The notes beneath the pieces are model-generated. The model did no database searches. It saw only the letters and a program-made list of their open reading frames with translations, and had not been told where the DNA came from. A program made the translations under genes and the position numbers. This document shows positions 47,859-59,098 of a stretch of DNA of 64,000 nucleotides, piece after piece; within the stretch, counting starts at the first letter, position 1, and each line of letters begins with the position of its first letter. Source of the DNA: Colwellia sp. MB02u-6 (GTDB lineage: Bacteria > Pseudomonadota > Gammaproteobacteria > Enterobacterales > Alteromonadaceae); NCBI RefSeq assembly GCF_014077095.1, contig NZ_JACGVG010000025.1, positions 159,437 to 223,436 on the forward strand, given 5' to 3'.

Positions 47859-47875
47859 ATGTAATTTTTTTACAT
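47859..47875. promoter_or_regulatory. ATGTAA-N5-TTACAT palindrome
   Basis: A perfect 6-bp inverted repeat with a T spacer, in the divergent malQ/CBM48 region. Possible regulator site, AT-rich so low specificity. Confidence 0.3.
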
Positions 47876-48107
47876 AACTTTGCAACAAAAATGAAGTTGT
47901 ATTGTAAGCAAAATAGTAAAGTTACTTTAATAATGCCGGTTAGTTTTTATAATTGACTCGATTTATATTTTTCTATCATGGCGATATATAAATGACTATT
48001 GCAATCAACAACACACATTATTGGCAATTAGTTGTAAAATTTAGCACTTAAATAAAGTGAAATCACTGATGTTAGATCAATTAGTGCATTATTTATGGAG
48101 AATAACA

Positions 48108-48404
48108 ATGCTAACTAAGAAATTTTTTAAAACCAAAGATGTAACTGAAGTTACTTTTGAATTTAATAGAAGTAACGTAACAACAGCCGCACTTGTTGGT
48201 GATTTTAATGACTGGCAAGCCATTGAAATGAAGTTTAATAAAAAAACACAGAGTTTTAAAACCAAGCTGAGATTACCTAAGGGGGGCATTTTTCATTTTC
48301 GTTACCTCTTAAATGCGACTGAGTGGGAAAACGATTATCAAGCTGACCAATACTTACCCAATGAATTTGGCAGTGAAAATAGTGTAGTAGTCACTACTCC
48401 TTAA
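48108..48404 (+). CDS. Stand-alone CBM48 (isoamylase early-set/glycogen-binding) protein
   Basis: A 98-residue protein consisting almost wholly of one CBM48 domain: EVTFEFNRSNVTTAALVGDF, NDWQAIEMKF and LPKGGIFHFRYLLNATEWEND. This is the fold that binds glycogen in AMPK beta subunits and precedes the barrel in GlgB/GlgX. It has no enzyme domain. ATG 48108 is preferred because GGAG lies 9 nt upstream; the frame extends 17 codons earlier but poorly. Being first in the rightward glycogen cluster, it may help recruit proteins to glycogen. That role is inference. Confidence 0.85.
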   Translation: MLTKKFFKTKDVTEVTFEFNRSNVTTAALVGDFNDWQAIEMKFNKKTQSFKTKLRLPKGGIFHFRYLLNATEWENDYQADQYLPNEFGSENSVVVTTP

Positions 48405-48503
48405 AATGTAACTGAAATTATGGTTATGATGGATAAGTATTGAGTAAAGCCTTTGTCTTTTACTTTATAAATGACGAACACTATCTTAATAGAATAGAAT
48501 AAA

Positions 48504-48541
48504 ATCAAGAGCTAATGTCAAGTTCAAGTTTAGCTTTTGAT
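48504..48541 (+). other. Stem-loop between the CBM48 gene and glgX
   Basis: ATCAAGAGCTAA and TTAGCTTTTGAT pair over 12 bp with one mismatch around a 14-nt loop, 100 bp before glgX. It may stabilise the upstream mRNA end or attenuate. Confidence 0.4.
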
Positions 48542-48639
48542 GATTTAATTTATAAGAAACTTTAATTTATTACTTTAATCAAGATGGCATTCTGTAATAA
48601 ATTAAACAATAATTATCTGTCTTATGTTACTGGAGCAAC

Positions 48640-50718
48640 ATGGAACATTATAGAATGGAGCCCGGCAGTGTCTATCCAATAGGCGCCACTGTTACCGAAA
48701 CTGGGGTTAATTTTGCTATTTTTTCAGCTCATGCTGAAAAAATTGAACTGTGTATTTTTGACCAATATGGCAGCAAAGAATTAAAACGCTTTGTTTTACC
48801 CCAGCGTGAGCATGATATTTGGCATGGTTTTCTTAAAGGCGCTAAAGCCGGGTTAGTTTATGGTTATCGCGTTTATGGGCCTTATAATCCAGAGTTGGGT
48901 CATCGCTTTAATCATCATAAGTTATTGTTAGATCCCTATGCCAAAGCATTAACGGGTAAATTTTCATGGTCAGATCGTCACTTTGCTTACAATGTTAATG
49001 ATCCTAAAAAAGATTTATCGTTTGATGCTAGAGATAATGCCGATGTCATGCTCAAAGCTGTGGTTACCGACGTCTCTGCAACGCTTGTGCAAAGAAAGCC
49101 CATCGCGTGGAAAAACACCGTTATTTACGAAGGCCATGTTAAAGGACTAACGGCACTTAACCCTCAAGTACCTGACCACTTACGCGGTTCTTTTTTAGGT
49201 ATTAGTCATCCGGCGATGATCGCTCATTATCGTGCTATTGGTATCACAACGATAGAATTACTACCGGTACAGCAATTCATTTCAGAGCAATTTTTAACGG
49301 ACAAAAAACTGTCCAATTATTGGGGCTATAACTCACTGGCGTTTTTTGTGCCCCATCAAGATTATTTAAACCAACATCAAATACTTGACTTTCAACGCAT
49401 GGTTGATGAACTGCATCAGGCCGGTTTTGAAGTGCTGATTGATGTGGTTTACAACCATACGTGTGAGGGAAATAGATTAGGGCCAACGCTAAGCTTTAGA
49501 GGTATAGATAACCTTTCTTACTATCGCTTAAATTCTGCTGAACCCCGATATTATATTAATGACACTGGCTGTGGGAATACCCTGAACATCAGTCATCCCC
49601 GTGTATTGCAAATGGTGATGGACAGTTTACGTTATTGGGTTCAGGTGATGGGTGTTGACGGCTTTAGGTTTGATTTAGCCACTATTTTAGGGCGAGAGCT
49701 ACATGGTTTTGATAAAAGTAATGGCTTTTTAGACGCTGTTTTACAAGATCCCATTCTCAATAGTGTAAAAATGATTGCCGAGCCATGGGATATTGGTCCC
49801 GGAGGCTACCAATTAGGCGGGTTCCCATCGCCGTGGTCTGAATGGAACGACCGTTATCGAGATACCATGAGACGTTATTGGCGAGGCGATAAAGGCTTAT
49901 TGCCTGAGTTTGCCCGCAGAATTCATGGCTCAAGTGATATTTTTGAACACAGTGGTCGTCAACCCTTTGCTAGCATCAATTTTCTTTGTAGTCATGATGG
50001 TAATACTTTACGTGATTTAGTCAGTTATCAAGACCGCCATAATGAAGCCAACGGTGAAAACAATCGCGATGGTCATTCTGATAATTTTGCCCATAATCAC
50101 GGCATAGAGGGTGAAACTAGCGATGAGGCTATTTTGTCGCTTAGATTACGGCAAATAAAAAACATGATGGCAACACTTATGTTGTCTCAAGGCGTACCTA
50201 TGCTGCTGGCAGGAGATGAAATAGGACGTAGTCAACAGGGCAATAATAATGCTTATTGCCAAGACAATGAAATAAATTGGTTAAATTGGGATGAAAACGC
50301 GCTCTATGCGCAAGAACTTAAGTCATTTACCGCTAGCTTGGCTGCACTCAGAAAACGCTTTTCTATGTTAAGCCATAATCGGTTTATTCATAAAGATGAT
50401 AAAAAATCTTCCGTGGATATCACCTGGTTCCATCCGTCAGGCTTTGCCATGCAAAAAGATCATTGGCATTCTCATCATGCGGCAACACTAGGTTATTTGA
50501 TACAAGAGAAAGCGCCAGATACTCCGGTTATTTTATGCCTGTTTCACGCGGGAGCAGAGCCGATAGAATTTCAATTGCCAGAGATTGAGACCATAAAGCA
50601 CTGGCAAGTCATGATTGATTCAACGTCGAGCAGTGAGCAAGCAGAAGTACGAAATATACCGGCAGAACGACTGATTACTATGGCACCATTTTCAACCATT
50701 GTTTTATTAAATAATTGA
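48640..50718 (+). CDS. glgX: Glycogen debranching enzyme (isoamylase-type)
   Basis: A 692-residue GH13 enzyme that removes alpha-1,6-linked short branches left by phosphorylase. An N-terminal CBM48 domain (VNFAIFSAHAEKIELCIFD) leads to the barrel, with DVVYNHTCEG (region I), GVDGFRFDLATILGRE (nucleophile Asp near 343), MIAEPWDIG (acid/base Glu near 381) and LCSHDGNTL (region IV, near 451). LAGDEIGRSQQGNNNAYCQD is the GlgX-type C-terminal signature. ATG 48640 has GGAG 4 nt upstream. glgP follows after 26 bp, so the two are co-transcribed. Confidence 0.97.
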   Translation: MEHYRMEPGSVYPIGATVTETGVNFAIFSAHAEKIELCIFDQYGSKELKRFVLPQREHDIWHGFLKGAKAGLVYGYRVYGPYNPELGHRFNHHKLLLDPYAKALTGKFSWSDRHFAYNVNDPKKDLSFDARDNADVMLKAVVTDVSATLVQRKPIAWKNTVIYEGHVKGLTALNPQVPDHLRGSFLGISHPAMIAHYRAIGITTIELLPVQQFISEQFLTDKKLSNYWGYNSLAFFVPHQDYLNQHQILDFQRMVDELHQAGFEVLIDVVYNHTCEGNRLGPTLSFRGIDNLSYYRLNSAEPRYYINDTGCGNTLNISHPRVLQMVMDSLRYWVQVMGVDGFRFDLATILGRELHGFDKSNGFLDAVLQDPILNSVKMIAEPWDIGPGGYQLGGFPSPWSEWNDRYRDTMRRYWRGDKGLLPEFARRIHGSSDIFEHSGRQPFASINFLCSHDGNTLRDLVSYQDRHNEANGENNRDGHSDNFAHNHGIEGETSDEAILSLRLRQIKNMMATLMLSQGVPMLLAGDEIGRSQQGNNNAYCQDNEINWLNWDENALYAQELKSFTASLAALRKRFSMLSHNRFIHKDDKKSSVDITWFHPSGFAMQKDHWHSHHAATLGYLIQEKAPDTPVILCLFHAGAEPIEFQLPEIETIKHWQVMIDSTSSSEQAEVRNIPAERLITMAPFSTIVLLNN

Positions 50719-50744
50719 TTATAATAAATAGGATGTACTGATTG

Positions 50745-53207
50745 ATGAATAAAAAAAATACTCAATGTGAAATTACTGCATCGGATGGTAGTGTTCTGAT
50801 GAATGAACACACCTTTTCAGAAGACTTAGCCCGACATTTTCATTTTTCATTAGGTCGTGACAAGATGCAAAAGTCGCACTTATATCTTTATAACGCGCTC
50901 GCCATCACTATTCGTGATCGTTTAGTGGCGCAATGGCGAGCAACTAGAGAATCTCGAGGTCATCAGCGCCGTGTGGGTTATATTTCATTAGAATTTTTAA
51001 TGGGCCGCACACTTAATAACGCTATTTTAAATTTAGATTTAGATGATACCGTTCGTGATGCTTTAAAAGGTTATTGCTGTGATTTAGAAGATGTTGAACA
51101 AGCAGAGCATGACGCTGGCCTAGGTAACGGTGGTTTAGGACGTTTAGCGGCCTGTTTCTTAGATAGCTGTGCAAGTTTGTCTTTACCCGTTATAGGCTAC
51201 GGTATTCGTTATGAATACGGCATGTTCAATCAAGAAATTAAAAATGGCGCGCAAGTTGAGCATCCTGACAATTGGTTACGTAATGGTAATCCATGGGAAA
51301 TTGCCGCACCTGAAAAAACCATCAGAGTTAAATTTTTTGGTCATGTTGATGTGATTAAAGAGCGCAATGGGCAGCAGCATCGCCAATGGAATAATACTCA
51401 AGATGTGCTTGCCGTACCTTATGACATGCCGATTCCTGGCTATCAAAATGGTATTGTTAATACCTTAAGATTATGGAAGTCTGAAGCGACAGATGAATTT
51501 GATTTAGAAGAATTTAACGCCGGTAGTTATACTGAATCGGTCGCTAAAAAGAATCTAGCTGAACAAATCACTATGGTACTTTATCCAAACGACAGTAGTG
51601 AAAATGGTAAAGAACTGCGCCTAAGACAACAGTACTTTTTATCTTCAGCATCCCTGCAAGATACGATTAATAGTTATGTTGAAAACTGTGGTGACAACTT
51701 TGATCAATTTGTTGAACTGAATAGTTTTCAACTCAACGATACCCATCCAAGCATTGCTGTCGCTGAATTAATGCGTATTTTGATGGATGACTATTTTATG
51801 TCATGGGATGACGCTTGGAATATTACTTCACAAACAATGGCGTACACCAATCATACGCTATTACCTGAAGCGTTAGAGAGGTGGCCTGTAAGTTTATTTG
51901 CTAAGCTAATCCCGCGTATTTTAGAAATTATTTATGAAATTAATGCCCGCTTTCTTCAACAGGTTGCTGTTGCATGGCCTGGAAATTCGAGTAAGCAACA
52001 AGCAATGTCATTAATTGAAGAAGGCCATGAACCACAAGTACGTATGGCACACTTAGCGATTGTGGGTAGTTATTCAGTTAATGGTGTGGCGGCTTTGCAT
52101 ACTAAACTGTTAAAAGCCGGACTATTTAATAACTTCTACCAACTTTGGCCTGAAAAATTTAATAATAAAACTAATGGTGTTACTCCACGCCGTTGGTTAT
52201 CTCATTGTAATACCAGTTTAGCTAAACTTATTTCAAGTAAAATTGATAAAGGCTGGGTTGCTGATTTTGCTCATGTAGCTCAATTAAGTAAATTTGCTGA
52301 AGAGCACGCTTTTCAAGAAAAATGGCGAGCAAGTAAACAGGCTAATAAAGCTGTTTTAGCTGACTATGTAGAACAAGCAACAGGTGTTAAGTTTGGTGTT
52401 GATATGATGTTTGATGTGCAAGTTAAACGTATTCATGAATACAAACGTCAACTACTGAATATTTTGCATGTTATTGGTTTATATGATCGTATTCGTAAAG
52501 GCGATACCGCTGATATTACACCACGTTGTGTTCTTATTGGCGGTAAAGCGGCTCCAGGCTATGTTATGGCCAAGGAGATCATTAAACTGATTAATAATGT
52601 CGCTGACACCATTAATTTAGACCCTAAAGCCGCTAAGTACTTAAAAGTTGCTTTTATACCAAATTACAATGTTTCTGCGATGGAAATTATTTGTCCTGCA
52701 ACCGACTTGTCTGAGCAAATATCAACGGCAGGTAAAGAAGCCTCGGGTACGGGTAACATGAAATTTATGATGAATGGTGCGCTAACCATAGGGACATTAG
52801 ATGGCGCAAACATTGAAATTAGAGATGCGGTTGGCGCAGAAAACTTTTTCTTATTTGGCGCTCAAGCTCATGAAATTTCAGCTATTCGAGCAAATTATCA
52901 ACCTAACGACATTATCGCTAATTCCGCAACGTTATCGGCGGTAATGCACTTGTTAGAAAGTGGTCACTTTAATTTATTTGAACCCTGTATTTTCGATTCA
53001 ATTATTAATGCTATTCGTGACCCGCATGATATGTGGTTAACCGCTTATGATTTTGACAGTTATTTTCAAGCTCAACGCCTTGTCGATAAAGCTTATAACG
53101 ATCAAACCTTGTGGACCAAAATGAGTATTTTAAACACTGCGGCTAGTGGTGTGTTTTCGAGCGATCATACGATTAGGCAATATCGAGATGAAATATGGAA
53201 GCTTTAG
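50745..53207 (+). CDS. glgP: Glycogen phosphorylase
   Basis: An 820-residue PLP enzyme that releases glucose-1-phosphate from glycogen chains. GRTLNNAI, LGNGGLGRLAACFLDS and PIPGYQNGIVNTLRLW are family landmarks. The phosphorylase signature EASGTGNMKFMMNGAL contains the PLP-binding Lys near residue 672, followed by IGTLDGANIEI. ATG 50745 is chosen over a TTG one codon earlier; AGGA lies 11 nt upstream. It follows glgX closely and precedes glgC by 68 bp. Confidence 0.97.
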   Translation: MNKKNTQCEITASDGSVLMNEHTFSEDLARHFHFSLGRDKMQKSHLYLYNALAITIRDRLVAQWRATRESRGHQRRVGYISLEFLMGRTLNNAILNLDLDDTVRDALKGYCCDLEDVEQAEHDAGLGNGGLGRLAACFLDSCASLSLPVIGYGIRYEYGMFNQEIKNGAQVEHPDNWLRNGNPWEIAAPEKTIRVKFFGHVDVIKERNGQQHRQWNNTQDVLAVPYDMPIPGYQNGIVNTLRLWKSEATDEFDLEEFNAGSYTESVAKKNLAEQITMVLYPNDSSENGKELRLRQQYFLSSASLQDTINSYVENCGDNFDQFVELNSFQLNDTHPSIAVAELMRILMDDYFMSWDDAWNITSQTMAYTNHTLLPEALERWPVSLFAKLIPRILEIIYEINARFLQQVAVAWPGNSSKQQAMSLIEEGHEPQVRMAHLAIVGSYSVNGVAALHTKLLKAGLFNNFYQLWPEKFNNKTNGVTPRRWLSHCNTSLAKLISSKIDKGWVADFAHVAQLSKFAEEHAFQEKWRASKQANKAVLADYVEQATGVKFGVDMMFDVQVKRIHEYKRQLLNILHVIGLYDRIRKGDTADITPRCVLIGGKAAPGYVMAKEIIKLINNVADTINLDPKAAKYLKVAFIPNYNVSAMEIICPATDLSEQISTAGKEASGTGNMKFMMNGALTIGTLDGANIEIRDAVGAENFFLFGAQAHEISAIRANYQPNDIIANSATLSAVMHLLESGHFNLFEPCIFDSIINAIRDPHDMWLTAYDFDSYFQAQRLVDKAYNDQTLWTKMSILNTAASGVFSSDHTIRQYRDEIWKL

Positions 53208-53275
53208 TGATTTACTTACTTAATAAGTAAAACGCTATTTCTTGAACGTTAATTAATGTTTATAAAGGACAAGTT

Positions 53276-54547
53276 ATGCCCAATAATGTAGAAAGAAGAA
53301 TAAGTAATTTAACAAAAGAGACTTACGCGTTGATTTTGGCGGGGGGCCGAGGTTCACGATTGTATGAATTAACAGACAAAAGAGCTAAGCCAGCAACATT
53401 TTTTGGTGGTAAGTTTAGGATCATCGACTTTCCTTTATCTAATTGTATTAATTCAGGCATTAGGCGCGTTGGTATTGCAACTCAATATAAATCACACTCG
53501 TTGATTCGTCATATCAACCGTGGTTGGGGACACTTTAAAAAAGAATTAGGTGAGTCAATTGAAATTTTACCGGCATCGCAGCAAAAGGGTGATGGTTGGT
53601 ATTTAGGCACGGCAGATGCTGTTTTTCAAAACATTGATATCATTAGACATGAATTGCCAAAATACGTCATGATTTTATCAGGTGATCATGTTTATCGTAT
53701 GGATTATGGTCCATTACTGGCCGAGCATGTTGCTAATGAGGCTGATATGACCGTTTGTTGTATTGAAACCTCGGTTGAAGAAGCCGCGGGTCAGTTCGGT
53801 GTAATGACCGTTGATGAAGACAGTCGTGTTTGTCGATTTGATGAAAAACCGGCCAATCCATCTGAAGTGCCTGGTAAACCCGGTGTTACCTTAGCGTCAA
53901 TGGGTAACTATGTTTTTAATACTGAGTTCTTATTTGAGCAACTAGAAAAAGATGCCGCAGAAGCAGGCTCAAGTGGCGATTTTGGTAATGACATTATTCC
54001 TAAAATAATCAAATCTCATCGGGTATTTGCTTTTCCATTTAAAGACCCTGATAGCGAAAAACAACCTTACTGGCGTGATGTAGGTACTTTAGATTCTTTT
54101 TGGGAAGCTAATATGGAATTAGTTGAGCCTGAGCCTCAACTTAATATGTACGATGAAAACTGGCCTATCTGGACTTTTCAAGAACAAACCGCCCCAGCTA
54201 AATTTGTTTTTGACCAAGACAATCGTCGTGGTATAGCGATCGACTCTACAGTATCTGGCGGCGTTGTTGTCTCGGGTGCTACTGTGAAACGCTCTTTGTT
54301 ATTTTCAAAAGTAAGAGTTAACTCTTATTGTGACATTGATGAGTCGGTTGTTTTACCTGGGGTTATTATTAATCGCAACAGTAAAATTAAAAAAGCCATT
54401 ATCGATCGAAGCTGTGTTATTCCAGAAGGTATGGAAATTGGCATAAATCATGATGATGACCGTGCGAATGGCTTCAGGGTTACTAATAAAGGCGTGGTTC
54501 TAGTCACTAGAGATATGCTTGAAAAACTAGAGAAGCCTACTAACTAG
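53276..54547 (+). CDS. glgC: Glucose-1-phosphate adenylyltransferase (ADP-glucose pyrophosphorylase)
   Basis: A 423-residue enzyme making ADP-glucose from glucose-1-phosphate and ATP, the committed step of glycogen synthesis. [19 protein letters not shown] (near residue 22) binds substrate and effector, [20 protein letters not shown] follows, then [10 protein letters not shown] (catalytic) and FDEKP. The C-terminal left-handed beta-helix carries repeated hexapeptides ([19 protein letters not shown]). The ATG follows AAAGGA by 7 nt. It lies between glgP and glgB; a 10-bp hairpin separates it from glgB. Confidence 0.97.
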   Translation: MPNNVERRISNLTKETYALILAGGRGSRLYELTDKRAKPATFFGGKFRIIDFPLSNCINSGIRRVGIATQYKSHSLIRHINRGWGHFKKELGESIEILPASQQKGDGWYLGTADAVFQNIDIIRHELPKYVMILSGDHVYRMDYGPLLAEHVANEADMTVCCIETSVEEAAGQFGVMTVDEDSRVCRFDEKPANPSEVPGKPGVTLASMGNYVFNTEFLFEQLEKDAAEAGSSGDFGNDIIPKIIKSHRVFAFPFKDPDSEKQPYWRDVGTLDSFWEANMELVEPEPQLNMYDENWPIWTFQEQTAPAKFVFDQDNRRGIAIDSTVSGGVVVSGATVKRSLLFSKVRVNSYCDIDESVVLPGVIINRNSKIKKAIIDRSCVIPEGMEIGINHDDDRANGFRVTNKGVVLVTRDMLEKLEKPTN

Positions 54548-54573
54548 TTAGTGATAAGCAGGATTAATTTAAC

Positions 54574-54603
54574 AGGTAATTTCTAATATAGATGAAATTA
54601 CCT
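54574..54603 (+). other. Hairpin between glgC and glgB
   Basis: AGGTAATTTC (54574-54583) and GAAATTACCT (54594-54603) form a perfect 10-bp stem with a 10-nt loop. No T run follows, so it is more likely an mRNA-stability or partial-termination element inside the operon than a full stop. Confidence 0.5.
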
Positions 54604-54802
54604 TAGTTATTATCAATTTTACTTAACTTTTATAGCAGTTTATACATGTTAGTTTGTCATGAATTATCGTGAGTAAACTTTAGATTTTATTTTGATTAAT
54701 TACAATTAATCTCTTTTTTTTTAATGATTTATTTTAAAGTCATGAAATCTAGGTTGGTAAAAGTAATCACATAAAGAGTTAACGATATACTAGGAAGACA
54801 CA

Positions 54803-57046
54803 ATGAATAACCTAGCAAAAAGCTTGTTAGATAACGAGTTGGTTAAAGCAATAGTTAATCTACAACATCAAGATGTTTTTTCTGTCTTAGGCATGCATAA
54901 TCACCCAACAGTGAGCGGATTAATTGTGCGAGCTTTTTTACCTGAGGCACTCAGTGTCGAGGTAATCGATAGCAAAAATAATAAATTGGTGGCAACACTA
55001 AATAGAGTTGATCAAGCTGGACTTTTTGAAGGAAAATTAGGTCGAAGAAGAAATACATTTGATTACCGTTTACGCGTTTATTATAAAAATGAAAGCATTA
55101 TTGTCGATGACCCATATCGTTATCCCTCTTTATTAACGCAACAAGACTTATACCTTTTTTGTGAAGGTACTGACGAACAAACCTATCAATGGATGGGCTC
55201 GCATGAAGTTACAGTAGATAATGTCCAAGGAACACATTTTGTTTTGTGGGCGCCTAACGCGTCTCGTGTTTCTGTAGTGGGCGATTTTAACTTTTGGGAT
55301 GGTCGACGTCATGTCATGCGCAAACATCTAAGCTCTGGCGTTTGGGAAATATTTCTCCCTAATGTTGCTGCTAATGCCAGTTATAAATACGAAATAGCCG
55401 ATCAAAACTTTCAAATTCAACCTTTAAAAGCCGACCCCTATACTTTTTCTATGCAACTTGCCCCTGAAACTGCGTCGAAAGTTATGCAAAATAGTGACTA
55501 TCAATGGCAAGACGAGCAGTGGATAAATGAACGCGACACGTCATCTAATCAATATAATGGCGCGGTTTCTATTTACGAAGTGCATTTAGGCTCTTGGAAA
55601 AGAAACCAAGAAAATAATGTTGATCATACGCACGCACCGAATTATTTAACTTACCGTGAATTAGCTGAGCAATTAGTGCCCTATGTTGTAGAAATGGGCT
55701 TTACCCATCTGCAACTTATGCCGGTAAGTGAATACCCTTTTGATGGTTCATGGGGTTATCAACCGATAGGACTTTTTGCACCTACGGCACGTTTTGGTAG
55801 TAGCGATGACTTTAAATTTTTTGTTGATTGTTGTCACCGCGCAGGTATTGGTTTGCTACTGGATTGGGTACCGGGACATTTTCCAACTGATGAGCATGGT
55901 ACGGGTCAGTTTGATGGCACTTGTCTTTATGAACACGAAGATGTTCGCAAAGGTTTCCATCCTGATTGGCAGACCCTTATTTATAACTACGGTCGCGCAG
56001 AAGTACAAAGCTATTTGATCAGTAATGCTATTTATTGGTTAGACCAATTTCATATTGATGGCTTACGCGTTGATGCCGTTGCCTCTATGTTGTATTTAGA
56101 TTACAGCCGAGAAGCGGGCGAGTGGTTACCTAATATTCATGGCGGCCGAGAAAATTTAGAAGCGATTGAATTGTTACAACAGGTTAATACTCGCTCTTAT
56201 GCCAAACATCCTGGTGTTATGATGGTTGCTGAAGAATCAACTGCTTGGCCCGGTGTGTCTAAACCGGTTGACGCTGGTGGTTTAGGCTTTGGCTTTAAAT
56301 GGAACATGGGTTGGATGAATGACACGTTAAAATTTATGGCTCGTGATCCCATTCATCGTCAACATCATCACAGCGAAATGACCTTCGGCTTAGTTTACAG
56401 TTTTAGTGAAAACTTTGTTTTGCCTATTAGTCATGATGAAGTCGTGCATGGTAAAGGCTCACTACTCAATAAAATGCCGGGCGATGATTGGCAAAAGTTT
56501 GCCAATTTACGCGCGTATTACGGTTTTATGTGGACCCATCCTGGGAAAAAATTATTGTTTATGGGCTGTGAATTTGCTCAACGTGAAGAATGGAATCATG
56601 ACCAAAGTTTAGATTGGCATTTACTTGAGCATGCTAATCATAAAGGCGTACAAACGCTGATTAAAGATCTTAATCACATTTATCGAAATATTTCAGCGTT
56701 ACATGAGCTTGACTGCGATAATAACGGTTTTGAATGGCTAGACTCACAAAATAATAAACAATCAATCTTGATTTATTTAAGAAAAGGGCAAGCAGGCACA
56801 GCACCCGCTTTAGTTGTTGTTAATTTGACACCCAGCAGTTACGAAAACTTTTGTGTCGGTGTGCCTTTGTCAGGTTTTTATCGAGAATGTTTAAACACTG
56901 ATAGCAGCAACTATGGCGGTAGTAATATCGGCAATGGCGGCGGTGTCTACTCAGTAAATGAGCCTTACGCAGGTCAAGAAAACCTACTTATTATGTCTGT
57001 TCCTCCTTTAGCGACCATGATTTTTGAATGGCAAGCAAAAGACTAA
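54803..57046 (+). CDS. glgB: 1,4-alpha-glucan branching enzyme
   Basis: A 747-residue GH13 enzyme that transfers glucan segments to make alpha-1,6 branches. Two N-terminal CBM48-type regions are present, the second with VWAPNAS-like VLWAPNASRVSVVGDFNFWD. The barrel has GLRVDAVASML (nucleophile Asp near 421), MMVAEESTAW (Glu near 475) and LPISHDEVVHGK (near 543). The front domain of ~110 residues is of the long (type 1) form. ATG 54803 has AGGA 7 nt upstream. Same strand as glgC, 255 bp after it. Confidence 0.97.
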   Translation: MNNLAKSLLDNELVKAIVNLQHQDVFSVLGMHNHPTVSGLIVRAFLPEALSVEVIDSKNNKLVATLNRVDQAGLFEGKLGRRRNTFDYRLRVYYKNESIIVDDPYRYPSLLTQQDLYLFCEGTDEQTYQWMGSHEVTVDNVQGTHFVLWAPNASRVSVVGDFNFWDGRRHVMRKHLSSGVWEIFLPNVAANASYKYEIADQNFQIQPLKADPYTFSMQLAPETASKVMQNSDYQWQDEQWINERDTSSNQYNGAVSIYEVHLGSWKRNQENNVDHTHAPNYLTYRELAEQLVPYVVEMGFTHLQLMPVSEYPFDGSWGYQPIGLFAPTARFGSSDDFKFFVDCCHRAGIGLLLDWVPGHFPTDEHGTGQFDGTCLYEHEDVRKGFHPDWQTLIYNYGRAEVQSYLISNAIYWLDQFHIDGLRVDAVASMLYLDYSREAGEWLPNIHGGRENLEAIELLQQVNTRSYAKHPGVMMVAEESTAWPGVSKPVDAGGLGFGFKWNMGWMNDTLKFMARDPIHRQHHHSEMTFGLVYSFSENFVLPISHDEVVHGKGSLLNKMPGDDWQKFANLRAYYGFMWTHPGKKLLFMGCEFAQREEWNHDQSLDWHLLEHANHKGVQTLIKDLNHIYRNISALHELDCDNNGFEWLDSQNNKQSILIYLRKGQAGTAPALVVVNLTPSSYENFCVGVPLSGFYRECLNTDSSNYGGSNIGNGGGVYSVNEPYAGQENLLIMSVPPLATMIFEWQAKD

Positions 57047-57125
57047 GTTGCCGTCATAAATTGATGGGCTGTTATCATTACTTTCTGGTGATGACGAGTG
57101 ATAATGTAGCTTTGGGCAAGTGTTT

Positions 57126-57267
57126 TGTAGGTCGGACTTCAGTCCGTCAACCGTTAAGCAGGACATTAATATGCTGGGCGAAAAAATTATAGCGATTTTT
57201 TTCGACCAGCATTGATAGCAGAGCAGACAAATTTTATTTAACCTGATGGACTAAAGTTTAATCTACA
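57126..57267. repeat. Palindromic MITE-like element between glgB and pgm
   Basis: A 142-bp element with imperfect ~31-bp terminal inverted repeats (TGTAGGTCGGACTTCAGTCC from 57126, complementary to 57238-57267). An inner 16-bp inverted repeat with one mismatch, ATGCTGGGCGAAAAAA and its partner, lies at 57171-57212. No frame is present. TGTAGGTC...CAGTCC ends are common in gammaproteobacterial REP-like repeats (from memory). As RNA it would fold into a long hairpin within the glgB-pgm message. Confidence 0.7.
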
Positions 57268-57305
57268 GGTGATTCTAGGCAAAGACAGATTATTTTTAAG
57301 GGTAA

Positions 57306-58961
<1,656 letters not shown>

Positions 58962-59098
58962 CGTTGATAATGTGCTTGCAATTACCTACTAAAATTAGCT
59001 TTATAGTTAGTGTGTTAGCATATTTTTTAACTATAGAGCTATAAGCATATTACTGAAAAAAACAACCAACAATATAAGAACAAATGAAAGGTATTGAA

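Larger units (their letters stand above)
47740..48107. other. Divergent regulatory region of malQ and the glycogen genes
   Basis: No gene. Contains three AT-rich palindromes (47766-47787, 47816-47830 GTAAAA..TTTTAC, 47859-47875). The TGAATACGTATGCA operator seen near pulA is not present here, so the two loci may be controlled differently. Confidence 0.6.
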
